DNA of 64,000 bases from Turnera subulata (lineage: Eukaryota > Streptophyta > Magnoliopsida > Malpighiales > Passifloraceae): positions 1 through 64,000 of the forward strand of contig JAKUCV010006259.1 of NCBI GenBank assembly GCA_028386065.3, read 5' to 3'. A program made the position numbers and the translations under genes. The stretch's first letter is position 1. The number at the start of each line of letters is the position of its first letter. Shown one piece after another: positions 21,923 through 33,435 of this stretch. Under the pieces are notes generated by a model. It was not told the DNA's origin, ran no database searches, and saw only the letters and a list, made by a program, of their open reading frames with translations.

Positions 21923-22324
21923 CTATGGGGTTACTTGCTTCTCTAGATCTTTTACAAGTTTTTGTATGATCTCGATATGAGCGGAGAGTCCCGTACACGC
22001 CAGTTCGATCTGCATCACCGCCGAGCTGACCTTCTTCAGTGATGAATTCAATTGCGTCAGTGTCTGCAGTGGAGTATCGCTGGGAGCAGTTGCCTTGCCC
22101 TTCCTATCATCAGCATCCTTACGACCAAATGGCTCCTCCTTGCCGACAGATTTCTTTCGCCGACTTCTAGAGACGACGATATGTTCCTTGAGACCGATGA
22201 TATTCGTCTTAAAGCGTTTCTTTGGAGGTTCTTCATCGGAGTCTGTCATGAAGGGATTCACACCACCGGTATAGCTCAGCTCCTCTAAGTCGGATGTAGT
22301 CCTGGTTCTTATGGGAGAATCCAT
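21923..22324 (-). CDS. antisense ORF of unknown function with basic nuclear-type signals
   Basis: I place the start at MDSPIR (22324), because the upstream in-frame methionine (22387) precedes a TATA box (TATAAAAA, 22367-22360). That leaves 133 codons to the stop at 21923. The protein is charged. It has an acidic patch (residues 28-32, DSDEE), a basic cluster PPKKRFK (33-39) and RSRRKK (53-58), both like nuclear-localisation signals, and a C-terminal segment (about 88-131) rich in regularly spaced L, V and I that could form an amphipathic helix or coiled coil. AATAAA occurs on the minus strand about 35-40 bases after the stop. The frame is intact. Known parallels are antisense ORFs upstream of the 3' LTR in Tat/Grande-type elements, but I see no proven homology. 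Confidence 0.6.
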   Translation of the reverse strand: MDSPIRTRTTSDLEELSYTGGVNPFMTDSDEEPPKKRFKTNIIGLKEHIVVSRSRRKKSVGKEEPFGRKDADDRKGKATAPSDTPLQTLTQLNSSLKKVSSAVMQIELACTGLSAHIEIIQKLVKDLEKQVTP

Positions 22325-22359
22325 GACCGAGAGCGAGATTGCCAGGTTACAATGATCGG

Positions 22360-22367
22360 TTTTTATA
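22360..22367 (-). promoter_or_regulatory. TATA box of the antisense gene
   Basis: CCCCTTATAAAAACC on the minus strand is a good plant TATA box. It lies about 36 bases upstream of the ATG at 22324, leaving room only for a short leader. Confidence 0.5.
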
Positions 22368-22489
22368 AGGGGAATGAGATATCGCATAGGGGTAAAAACG
22401 GTATCTCGTGTTGATAGAGAGTATACCAGAAGCTTACCATGGTAGGACCTACGGATATGATGATTGAATTTTGAGGACGAAATTCTTTT

Positions 22490-22503
22490 AAGGTGGGTAG
22501 GAC
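22490..22503 (+). other. polypurine tract of the gypsy element
   Basis: aaggtgggtaggac abuts the 3' LTR and follows TTTTGAGGACGAAATTC, the usual arrangement for priming plus-strand cDNA in this class. Confidence 0.7.
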
Positions 22504-25500
22504 TGTAACGCCCCGATTTTTTTTCCGTATCCTTAAATTAAAAAAAAATAAATTAGAATCTAGTGACGAAAATAAAATTTATTTTCCTTGGAGCTATTAA
22601 TTTTAAGTGAGTGATATGTTGTGTTCGAGTTTCGTCGGATGTAAAACGCGTTTCTAGAGGAAACACAAAGTTAATCGTAGTTTTAGTCTAAACTACGTCG
22701 TTTTGGGCTAGAGAAAAAAAAAACCTAGGGATGGGTCAACCTGGGCGGGTTGACCAAGCCAAGCCAAACGACGCGTCGTTTGGGTCGGCTGGGTCAAGCC
22801 CTAGGAGCCTTCCCCCTTTCTTCTTCTTTTCTTTTTCCCCTTCTCTTCCTGTTTCTTTTCCTTCCTACCGCCGCTGCCTTTAACGGCTTTGTCTCCCACC
22901 TTCAATCATGCCATCAACGGCATGATACCCCACCATCTCTCCTTTTTCTTTTCCTTATCTCTTCCATTTCTTCTCCCCTCAAATCGATTCCCGAAACCCA
23001 TCACTCCTTCCCTTTCTCTCTCGCCGACACCAACACCATCTTCTTCCTCTCTCGTCGACGAACACCTCTCCTTCACTTGTCGTCGCTGCTGCACCGAGGC
23101 CGGGTTAGGACACCATGTGAGGACCGGGCGGGGGACTCGAGGAGCGAATTCAAGTGTACACCGCTATCGCCGTTCGCGACTGTGGAGAAGAGGCTCGACG
23201 CAAGATCCGACGAGGCTTCGCTTCCGTCGCCATTGTTGGTAAGCTCTCGCCGTCTTCCTGTGTTTTGCTCTATCTTATTTGTTCGACTCGAGAAGGTGTT
23301 GTATCTAACCTAGGCGGGTTGTTGTTGTGTGTGGTTGTCGGTGGCGGTTATCTGTTGGTGGACGGCGATGGGTATGTGTGTATCGTGGTGATTTTGTGGC
23401 AGTGTTGGGTGTGGTGTTCGGGCTCATGTTGCCAAATTTGGTGCTGTTGGTGCGGGTCGTGCTGGGCAGTGCTGCTACTGGCTCGATCGGTTGGGAGGTT
23501 CAGTTGGAAGGTCGCTGCTGCAGGGCTGTTCTGGCAGTGTGGGTTTCAATTCCGGCAAGGGAGCTGCGTGTTGAGTTGAACGACTGCGGTTCTGCTCGGA
23601 GGAAACGAATTCTCCGGTAAGGATTCAATCCCCCTATCGTTTCCTACGATCATTCGTTGTGTTTTGTCGTTTCCTTTCGATGCTGCGGAAACCGTGTAGT
23701 TGAAATGTTTGTTGATTGGCATTCGGTTGATTTCCAGTAAGGGTGTTGAGGCTCTACTTGCTGTGGACTTGGAATTTCTACAGATTCGAGTTGAGCAATT
23801 TGTTTCGCTTTGTGGAGTTCATTTTTTTTTCTTGGGCTGAGGCGAAATTCCGGCGAGGTTGATCGGAATCCGGCGAGGCTCGGGAATTTTCCGGTGAAGG
23901 CTCGGGACTGCCTCGACAAGCAGGATTTTGTTTCGGCTTATTAACGGTATTTCTCCTTGGATAAGACTTAGTTTCATTTGTACATGTTTTAATGGATTTA
24001 TCGGGTGTATATACTTTTATTTCTATAAGAGATTAGTGGATTATCGAGAGCGGGGAGTTAGAGAGTGTGGCCGGAAGACTTACCGACACGGATAGAGTTT
24101 TAGGACGAAGAACTCTTGGGCTCGGGAACAACCTTAGAACGGTTTAGGAGAACCAAGCCCAAGCCCAACAACCTAATTATAAAATTAAGAACATTTTACG
24201 GACTTAAAGATATGGACTTAAGGCTTAATCACAGATAATTAAATTACAAACTCTTAGGAAACGAGCTCGAAGCTCAATTTCATAATCGGTAAATATGGAC
24301 TTAAGGAAGTGGGCCCTCGACCCAGGATTCTTGTTTATGGATTTAGTGGGCTTTAGGCCCGGGAATCATTTATGGACTTAGATCGGTGAACCGTAGATTC
24401 CTATGAGTTATCGATGAGAGAATATCCTTTTTGGACTTAGACCTGGAGATCGCATAATCGGATAGGTAGGTCGGAAATTATTCGGATTGAGTATACCTTT
24501 AGCATACATGTACGGTTCTAATTCTTTAAAAAATTGTTTAGTGATTATATTATGTGCCGGTATTCAGGCACGGGTGATACCTCGAGAGCTGTGGACTCAG
24601 ACTCGGGGAGAAGTCATAATCTGCATTTTGGAGGTGACATTACAAGTCTTTTATATATGCTTTGTGAATACATGTTGGTGTGGTTTGTTTGTTTACTTGC
24701 CTTGTTTGCTACATGCGGTGATTAGAATGGTGCACCTGATTGCTTCCACATGTTTAATTTGGGTAAAAAGAATTGTTATGGAATATAACATGTTATTATG
24801 TTTTGGTAATAGTGTGTGGTTATGGGCCGAAGGCCCGGATGAAACAATAATACATAAAATTCACACATCCCTGGAAAACATAATGCATTACAAATGGAAA
24901 TGTAAGAGTATAACTAAGAATAAAATATTAATTTCTACTGTGGAGTCAACTGGTAGCCCCGAGGGAGGGTTGGGTACCCTCGGGTCACATTATGCAGTTT
25001 TGCATGGTTATCCCAGGGGAAGGTAGGTGCACCCCTGGAAGACTTGCACCAGTTAGGTGTGTCTGAGCGCACCCTCAGGAAGCTAGCGGCCACTCGAGGT
25101 TTATCGGTGGTTTTGACCTCAGAATCTACCCCTTCTGAGGTTCGACACTTGAGTTTCACACCCGGATCTGATCAGATGCGCTACCGAGACGTGACTCACA
25201 GTAGAGGGCCCATAATTATAATAATAAAATCCATTGAATCTAAATAATAAAGACAATAAAACAATAAGATGTTTATGTGTTGGTGTGTGATTCTGACATT
25301 GTTTGTATGTTGTACTTGTGCTCGTGAACTACTTACCCTACGAGCATGACTTCACTTTCATGTATACATAGACTTTTAATGTTCACTGAGTAGGCGACTC
25401 ACATAATCGCCACCGTTGTTTTTCAGACCTTAGTTAGCGTGCTGTTCTTGCCTCTATCTTTCGACTCGGAGTTCAGACGCGGATACCTCAGTAGGTAGTT

Positions 25501-25866
25501 GTGCATCACCTCTCGGTTGGATCCATAGAACCCATATGCATGTTGTATTTTCTATCACAATTTTATGATATTCATCTTCCGCTGCCTAAGATTTATTTTG
25601 AGATGTCACAATTTGGTTCATTACTTTGTCGGCAGTTTGCCGGGACCTGATTTGTGTTATTATTTCGGCGCTTTGCCGGGTTGGCTTATGACTCATCAGG
25701 CTGGTTTATTTCCTTACATTTTATGACATCTCGGTGTTATTAAGTTTTTAAGGATATTGTTTGTGTGCCGAGCCACTGGTTTTCGTACCACGGGTCTCAA
25801 GGGTATTTTGGTAAATTCCTTCCATTAAATTATTTTATTACTAAAATTTGGAATACGGGCACTTCA
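22504..25866 (+). repeat. 3' LTR of the gypsy element
   Basis: It starts TGTAACGCCCCGA and ends CGGGCACTTCA, 3363 bp, nearly identical to 15247-18611. It is followed by the TSD TAGGG at 25867-25871. Confidence 0.95.
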
Positions 25867-25871
25867 TAGGG

Positions 25872-27214
25872 AGTTAATGCTTGCATGTATGAAAGCTGGT
25901 GTGCTGATGGAACTGGGCATGTTTGATATAGTGAAGGAATGGGAAGAGGGTGACTGTGCAAGTAATAGTGTTGCCTGGGTTAATATATATGGTGTTCCCC
26001 CTGGAGTCTGGTGTGAGGATTTTTTTCGGTATATTTCTATAAGGGTAGGTAACTTCATTAGGCTCTATAATAGTTTGGAAGGTAGCAATAATTTGTCAAT
26101 AGCCGAGGTCCAGATCCTTACCACTTATAAGAAATATATTGAATGGAGTTTTACGACAAGAATTAATGACTGAGTTTTCGATATTAGGATGGAGGAAGCA
26201 CAACAAACCTCTACTTTTGATTTACAATGTCCTTTAGATGTTCAAATCCCGGCATTTAAATCTGGTCCCTGTGTTAGAATAGGGAAGAATCTGATTATCA
26301 TGTCCAACAACGAGTCTGCCAGCTCGTCGGAGGATGGTGGTGGAAGTCCTTCTGCTAATCCCTTTGATATTCTAGGTGCAATAAATGTCGTCAACAAAGT
26401 CAAGGCAGTTGGTGGTTTTGAAGGGTCTCGTATCAACTCTCGTGGTGGACAACAAAAATTTTTGAAAGTTGTACCTAGAGTTAGCGGCGCCCTTGTGGAA
26501 CCCCAAGCATCTGGTTTCCATAATTCGATGCATGTGATTAAGAGCAACAAGGGTGATGAGCAATGTAACAGTTCTAAGAGAAGCAGGAATCCTAGTTCTT
26601 TAAATGAGAATTTGGTGTGCCATCATGTGCAGACTGATAGCAACCAGGACCAGGCTTTTTTGGGCTCTAGGCTGGCGGCTGTTAGGGACCCCAGTCGTGA
26701 TAATGTATTAACTTATTGGGAAGGAAAAATCACAACCTGGGGCCTGAACAACAATCGATGGAAGTCAGTCCTAAAAGCTCATAGGAGTCAGTCACTAGAT
26801 GCTTTGAGGATACGGCTCCATTTTTTGGGGGAAGGAGTGGAACTCTCTTTGAAGGATTTAGAGAGGTATTTCAGGATTCTCATGGAGAAAGCCAAACTCA
26901 ATAGAGGTGTGAGATTGGGTAAAATAGGGAAGCTGAAGCGAATAAAAAAACTCACTTGTGGTGGGAATATTCAATCACTACTCTCTGGGGATAGCTCCAC
27001 CCAAGACAGTGATATTGCAATAGGCAAACGAAGAGTAGCTGCAGCTTCAAATTCGCTCATCTCTTCCAAGTCATAGGAGGTAGATAAGACACTTGCAGTT
27101 AGGCGTGAACTTGGGCTTGAGATACTTGGAGGTGCGGAGGAGGTTGAGAAACTTGTGGAGGGGCTGATAGACAAGGAAGGAGCGGAATGGGTTGCCTCAA
27201 GAGCAGCCTTGTAG
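25872..27214 (+). pseudogene. LINE ORF1 C-terminal half (continuation after the gypsy insertion)
   Basis: The frame continues the ORF1 of 14548-15246: AWVNIYGVPPGVWCEDFFRY is the conserved block after the RRM in this LINE ORF1 class. A stop at 26171-26173 and another at 27074-27076 interrupt one continuous frame that runs to about 27213. The middle is low-complexity (serine/glycine-rich), and the C-terminus carries a basic run (KLKRIKKLTC). No zinc knuckle is visible. Confidence 0.75.
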
Positions 27215-27530
27215 CTTTTTGTTATGTTCCTGGTTTTGTTTTTTATTGCGTGTTCTTTCTCTATTTTATATTTAGTTTCTTGTCTTGGAATTTTAGGGGA
27301 ATAGGTCTGTGCAAAATCAAAGAGTATTAGGGACTTGAGGGTGGAAGTTAATGCAAAGATTGTATTATTATGTGAAACCAAGTGTGTGGGGTGGAGTCAT
27401 GGAGAATATGCCAAAATGTGGGGTGGTGGTGCAGTTAAGAGAGGGCAAACGTGATGAATGGAGGTGGACAACATGCTGTATGGGGCTGTTTTCGGTCAAG
27501 TCTGCTTATGGTGTATTCTTAAAAGGGTAG
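27215..27530 (+). pseudogene. LINE endonuclease start fused to a late ORF2 fragment
   Basis: A decayed endonuclease start is seen at about 27280-27400 (a WNFRG-like start, then KIVLLCETK with the catalytic glutamate). It jumps at about 27450 to a tryptophan-rich segment ending FSVKSAYGVF, normally found just before the zinc-binding domain near the C-terminus of ORF2. The whole reverse transcriptase is therefore deleted. Confidence 0.6.
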
Positions 27531-28016
27531 TATCCTTTGGGTTCAAAGCCGTGGTGGGGTATCAACTGGTGTTTACCATGTTGTCTTGAGGATGGATGGT
27601 AATGATATACTGTACTCATTCTTGATCACATAGCTCTCAAATGGGATAGGCTGTTCTAAGATTATGGCGTGGTGTTGTTTGTAAAGTAGGTTTCATTTAA
27701 CCAGTTATGATGACCTTCTGTGTATTAGTTTGTGTTTGAGTCTGATGTAAATTCTGATTTAGTAAAACCGATGACAGTCTAAATCCGTTTCTTTCTCATC
27801 TATAATACCATATCGTTTTTATCAAAACATTGGACAAAAATAAAATTGCCAAAAAAATATTAGTTATATGTGTACGCATCTGGAGCGAAGCAGAACTATT
27901 GGAGTTATATTTGTAAACACAATATTTTTTTTAGACTTGTTAATATGTAGCTAGGTTATTAATAATATAACTATTATATCAATCTAATTAATTTATTAAA
28001 AGGCAAAAAAAAAAAG
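27531..28016. other. AT-rich intergenic DNA, no gene seen
   Basis: Probably includes the decayed 3' end of the LINE. No frame, repeat or RNA gene is recognisable. Confidence 0.4.
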
Positions 28017-28570
28017 TTTGTCTTCTCTCCCTCTCTTTGTTTAGGAGAAAACCTTAGATTTATAAATCTGGGGTTGCTGCCGACGGCTTTCTTTCCGGCG
28101 ATAATCCTCACACAAAACTTCCTTCTATTTAGTTATTTCTTTCCAGTTTGTTTTGTTGTTAAACCCATTTTTTATGGGTTTGTTTTGTTTCAGAAATAAG
28201 ATTATGGGAGCCAAAAGTCATGGAGGAAGATTTGATTTGAAGAGTTGTTCTTTATTTGCTGTATAAACTTATCAACAAGAAGATATTCTCCCCCTCTACT
28301 ATGCTTCACCTTCACCTATTGGTTTGGTGGTTGTGGCACGGACCGTACTAGTCATAATGCCCGTAAAGACGCTCGTCGTTAGAGCAGTGAGCCTTTGTAA
28401 ATCCTCAAGGATATAATTCTTGTTGTGTAATTCTTTGTAATAGGTTAAGAGTGATTTTTATGTCAAAAATCTTTTATATTTTTGTTCGATTAGAACTTCA
28501 ACATGTATTTTTAAATCTCTAAACATGTTTATATAAATGAAGATTGTTGTTTTCTCAAAAGAAAAAAAAA
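28017..28570 (+). mobile_element. possible short non-autonomous LINE-type retroposon
   Basis: A GC-richer leader (tgctgccgacggctttcttt, 28075) is followed by a LINE-like 3' end with an A tail (ttgttttctcaaaagaaaaa at about 28547-28568). There is no coding frame. No convincing flanking duplication was found, so the boundaries are uncertain. Confidence 0.35.
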
Positions 28571-29104
28571 GCTATAATATCAAGAATTGAAGGAAATAAT
28601 TAATATAATATAATTGTAATCGTATTTTTGCATTTCATTTCTGGAACTTTTTAAATTGTCAATTCAAGACTCAATTGAAAATTTTGAAAAGATTTAGGAT
28701 TGAAATGTGCTTATTTGGGATGACATATCAATTAAAAGAAACAAAATTGTCATCAACTAACATTGAATTAGGCAAATTAGATAAACACTAAAATAAAATC
28801 TAATCAAATTACAATACTGAGGATGTGACTAAAAGATGATGCGCAACACAAAGGTGAAAAAATAGAATTTGTCTGATAAGTTTTACAAAATCAAAAGCAT
28901 GATGTGACCATGGAATGGAATAGAAGGGTGATAGTTATTGTTTAGTCGCTCGCTAAGGCTAAGTAGGGAAATATATCCGATTAAGGAACAAAATTTGGGT
29001 GGTTGAATTATTCGGACAAAAAAAAAAATACTTGAATTGAATGCTGAAATTGTTAATTAAGAGTAAAAAAAAAAAAACGTCAAACACGGGAGAGTCGTGG
29101 GCCA
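28571..29104. other. AT-rich intergenic DNA upstream of CIA1
   Basis: No gene or defined repeat is seen, apart from A tracts at about 29019-29028 and 29065-29077. Confidence 0.5.
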
Positions 29105-29151
29105 ATGTTAGAACTAGTGTATTGTTCAAAAAAAAAATGTTAGAACTAGTG
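29105..29151 (+). mobile_element. extremely 5'-truncated retroposon footprint
   Basis: The 14-base word tgttagaactagtg occurs at 29106-29119 and again at 29138-29151. Between them lie only tattgttc and a run of ten A. A short tail plus poly(A) flanked by a perfect 14-bp direct repeat is the signature of an almost fully truncated LINE insertion. Confidence 0.7.
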
Positions 29152-29404
29152 AAAAACAGGGAAATAAAAATCAGACACGAGCAAGCCACGCTCCTCTGGC
29201 CCGTTTGTTGAGCGATTCTCTTCCAGGCGGCGCGCGTGAGCTCTCCTAATCCGAGGGAGAGAGAGAGAGAGAAAAGACAACCTCGAAAGCAGTTCCTCAA
29301 TCTCTATCTAGTGAGTAGTAGTGAGTGCTGCTCCTCGACTCGTTGATCAATAATCAAAACAAAAAGAAAAAAAAAAAAAGGAATTCGATCAAATCCAGGT
29401 GGGG
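29152..29404 (+). promoter_or_regulatory. CIA1 promoter-proximal region and leader
   Basis: Contains a GA-repeat tract (29254-29275) and A tracts just before the start codon. No clear TATA box was identified. The short distance between the retroposon footprint and the ATG suggests a compact promoter. Confidence 0.4.
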
Positions 29405-32400
29405 ATGGATTTATACGACGGCAACTTGGAGTTGAAAGAGCTACAAACTCTCCACGGCCACACCGATAGGGTTTGGAGCCTCGCCTGGAACCCCGCCGCC
29501 TCCTCCCCGCCGCAATTCGCTTCTTGCAGCGGCGACAAGACTGTTCGAATCTGGGAACAGAGTCCCTCCTCCCGTTCCTGGCACTGCAAGGTCCACTTTC
29601 CTCCCCCGCCTGTTCTTTCTTCTTCTCTACCTATATATAAACTCTTAAAAGAAAAGGGAAAAACACGCACACGCACACTCACAAGTCAAAAGTTGAATTC
29701 CTTGGATCATTTGGAAGCTGACAGTTGTTGTGATTCTTGCAGGCGGTTATGGAAGAAACGCACACAAGGACGGTGCGATCATGCGCGTGGTCGCCTTCCG
29801 GTAAATTGTTGGCCACTGCCAGCTTTGATGCCACCACCGCCATCTGGGAAAACGTCGGTGGTGATTTCGAATGCGTTTCCACTCTAGAGGTATTCCTTTG
29901 CCTTCCTTCCATTTCATTGCCTTACAACGTTTTTTCTTATTTTTTTTTTTTTGTCCTGCAAAGTTTTCTGTGTCCGTGTTTGATGAGATTCATCTTTATT
30001 TTTTCAATTTTGTTTGTTGTTGTTGTTGTGTTGAATGGTTGTTTATTTTGGTCCCGAAAACAGGGTCATGAGAACGAAGTTAAAAGCGTGGCGTGGAATG
30101 CTGGCGGGACTCTGCTAGCTACGTGTAGTAGGGATAAAACCGTGTGGATTTGGGAAGTGATGCCCGGGAATGAGTTTGAGTGTGCTTCGGTGTTGCAAGG
30201 CCATTCCCAAGATGTTAAGATGGTCAAATGGCATCCCACTTTGGACATTTTGTTCTCCTGTAGCTATGATAACACCATTAAGGTAGTGCATCATCAATTT
30301 TCCGGCTCCTTTGTCATAAGCTTGTCGTATATGTCTGTTTCTTTTCTGTTTTTTTTTTTTTTTTTTTCGCTCTGCACTTGGTAGATGGAGATAGTGTGAT
30401 AAGAATGGCATTGAAAATTCTGGTCCATACACTGTTGTTTGCAGGTTTGGGCAGAGGATGGTACAGGTGATTGGCATTGTGTGCAAACCTTAGGTGAAGC
30501 TAACAAGTACGCACTCTTCTTCATGTTCTTGTTCTGTATGTCCTGCTTGGCGGGAGATTTTATGCTGACTTGTAGACTTGTCCTTTTCTTATTTGTGCAT
30601 CCATGTATTTATGTGCGTAGCAACAACTATTTTTGTGATACCATGAAGACACCTAACTATACTGGGTTTATTTTGTTTTCAGTGGTCACTCTTCCACGGT
30701 CTGGGCACTTTCTTTTAACGCCGACGGAGACAAAATGGTTACCTGTAGGTGAGTGGAATTCTTCTCTTGCGTTTAGATATCTCATCAATAAAATCAACAG
30801 AGTGGTTATGGAAGGAAGAGAACTGAAGGAAATTGAATGACATTGCAGTGATGATCTTACATTGAAGATATGGGAAACAGATATTACGAGGATAGAGTCT
30901 GGTGATGACCCTGCACCTTGGTGAGAAATATATATATATATATTATGCATGTTGGATTTCATGCCAATCATGGATTAAATATCTAAGGCTCTTTATTGAT
31001 AAATTAGCAGTTTGGAAAAAAAATATTTGTATCTAATTTCGATTGTTAAAAGCATCCACCCTTTAAGTTTCAGCTCTTGAAATATTCTTAGATTCACCCT
31101 AGACACTATTCTAGTCCTATAGGGTACGCTACCATCTGTGAATTTAGCACTTGATTTTCAGAAGTGTTATTGAACATGTGCTAGTTGTGGGCTTAATAAA
31201 TGTTATAACTCTGTTGTGTGCCAGTTTACTAAAGGATGTTGTCTGAGTTTGTAGGCTTTGTAAAGGTTAAACTTGTCTCCATATCACCTTTTTCCAATGG
31301 AACCTGATGTGATCTAGTTGGCTTCAGTATTCTCTGAAACTCCCTTCAATTTCCCATGTTTTGTGTTTTCAAGATGTCACAAAATGTATTTTAGTTCGTT
31401 CTCACTTTGTTGGGCCCCAAATTTTTCCCTGATTATAAATCTCAAAGAAACAAAATAAGAATAGCATAGTAAGTGATTTTACTGTTATTGATGGACTTCC
31501 CAGTAAATGCAAACACCTTAACCATTTATGACCTTGAAAACTTTGCATGGGAGGCAGAAGAAACCTGGAATTCATGAGAACCAGAAACTTCAGTTAGTAG
31601 TTATGAACATGTTAGGAGCAATTATCTAAGACTTTTCTTAAAACATAAGTAAACCACAGTAATCTGATAATCATTTATGTTAACAATTAGTTATTCTAAT
31701 TTCTTTTAGAAATATGCTCATCATAAGTTTGCTGTCAGCCTTTGGTCTAGAAACATCCAGCTTTACCTGGGCTCATAAGATAAGATATGGTCCCCTGAAT
31801 GCTAAAAGCTTCAGGTCTTGGTTACAGACACTGTGGCATATTTTCGTGAGTGGGTGATGGTCTTCATTCTTTGCTTGATAGTACAGTGAAATCAATGGGC
31901 CATTTCTTTTGCGATGAAAGCATGTAGTCACCTTGATGATGCTTTTTGGTTTTGCAGGAGCCATCTTTGCACTTTGTCGGGTTATCATGATCGAACTATT
32001 TTTTCAGTTCATTGGTCAAGGTATTGATACTTCAATATACATAGTTTTACATAGATTTTTGTGTGTCAGGTTTCTTAAATTTGAATTGGTACTCGTATTT
32101 GTTGCTTCTGACCATGTGGGTTGCATGCTTTCATTTCTCATAAAATTGACGAGTTTACATCATCTTATATTTTGAAAATGCATTCAATATTGGCCTCACC
32201 ATCTAGTTTAGCTCTTCTTGGGTCCTAGATGTGTGCTTCTATGGTAGTTATTGAGGGGAACAGTTTCCTTATTCTGGCAGTTTCTGGCATTCAATCCGAC
32301 ACTTAAATCATTTTAAAAGAGTTATAATGGAACCATGCAGTCCATGTCAGAAATTTGTAGTATGGTTGACTTGTCATGTCATCTGCATTATTTGGCCTTC

Positions 32401-33435
32401 TGATCCTGAATAAATCATTTCTAATACGTGAATGTGACAGGGAAGGTATTATAGCCAGTGGAGCGGCTGATGATGCTATACGGTTTTTTACGGAGAGCAA
32501 AGATGCTTTGGTAAAGAATCAATTTCCCCTCAGACTTGGTTATCAGTTGACCTCCATCATTATGGCCATATTTGCCCTTTGTTCTTATGGCTGTTTTAGC
32601 ATTGGTGCTGGTAATTCTTTATGAAGCATAAAATGGGAAGGGACTAAGTTGCATGATTTCCTTTGTTACAGGTTGATGGTCCTTCATACAAGCTGCTGTT
32701 GAAAAGGGACAAGGCTCATGACATGGACGTAAACTCAGTACAATGGAGCCCTGGGGTAAGATTTCTTTTGGCTATATTGGTGACATTATTGAGTGATGTA
32801 GCTTGTCTTTTTATAGTGGAAAAACATCAAATTTTGCATGATGCATTGCATCCAATGGACTCTTCTGGATGGATGGGTTAAGAGTTCTGCAGATATTCTT
32901 CTACTGGTAAATGAGGCCACATTTTTACTGTGGACTGGTTACCATTGTGATTGTTGTGTTATTGGAATTTCACCTTTACTAGCGTCAGCTGTGAAACAAC
33001 AAAATGGCGGGGCGGAAAATGAACCAAGGTAGTCTGCCTGTTTTGCTGGGCTTAGTGATCCCACAGGTACTTTCAGCAAACAGCTTGGTGGGAGAGTTAG
33101 AAACTCTCGGTTGCCGTGAAACGAATAGCTTCTTCATACCTAATTTATATTGGAGTATGAATTTGATAATAGAAGATTTGAAAATAGGTCTAGGACAGGG
33201 AGGGATAGCCAGTTAGGTGAAGAGATCATGTGTTTGGAGTGTACCCTATCCGCTGCATTATTTTTGTGTTTTACTGGAATGTTCTTGTGGATTATGATTC
33301 CTGGTCTACTTGAATGCATGCTCTTTTAACATTTATGTTTTGTATCTTCTTGGAAATTGCCAGGAAAACCGACTGCTGGCTTCTGCCAGTGATGATGGAA
33401 CAATAAAGATGTGGGAGCTTGCGGCTTTGACCTGA
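29405..33435 (+). CDS. CIA1: CIA1-type WD40 protein of cytosolic iron-sulfur assembly (ten exons)
   Basis: Exons are 29405-29590, 29743-29889, 30064-30282, 30445-30506, 30683-30748, 30849-30920, 31958-32020, 32441-32510, 32672-32755 and 33364-33435. All introns are GT-AG and the frame is preserved throughout, giving 346 residues, close to plant CIA1 lengths. The start is ATG at 29405 ([13 protein letters not shown]). The protein is a seven-bladed WD40 propeller: repeats open with [75 protein letters not shown] and [14 protein letters not shown], and usually close with W after D-K/N-T-I/V. Family role: the targeting complex with MET18 and AE7 delivers Fe-S clusters to cytosolic and nuclear apoproteins. 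No defect is seen. The longest intron (30921-31957) has no gene. Confidence 0.95.

Larger units (their letters stand above)
15247..25866 (+). mobile_element. complete non-autonomous Ty3/gypsy element with antisense cargo
   Basis: Two LTRs of about 3.36 kb (15247-18611 and 22504-25866) enclose 3.9 kb of internal DNA and are flanked by the 5-bp duplication TAGGG. The internal region has a primer-site-like motif, one gag frame and a purine tract, but no protease, reverse transcriptase, RNase H or integrase. Instead, 20183-22468 holds two antisense genes. In the 540-base stretch 17234-17773 versus 24487-25026 I counted six differences, about 1.1 percent, so the insertion is young. It sits inside a LINE ORF1. 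Confidence 0.95.

Noticed and set aside
29399..29404. Alternative GTG start two codons before the CIA1 ATG
   Set aside because: Plant nuclear genes initiate at ATG. The ATG at 29405 gives the family N-terminus.
30929..30940. TA repeats in a CIA1 intron and at 38512-38535
   Set aside because: Ordinary dinucleotide microsatellites with no associated feature.
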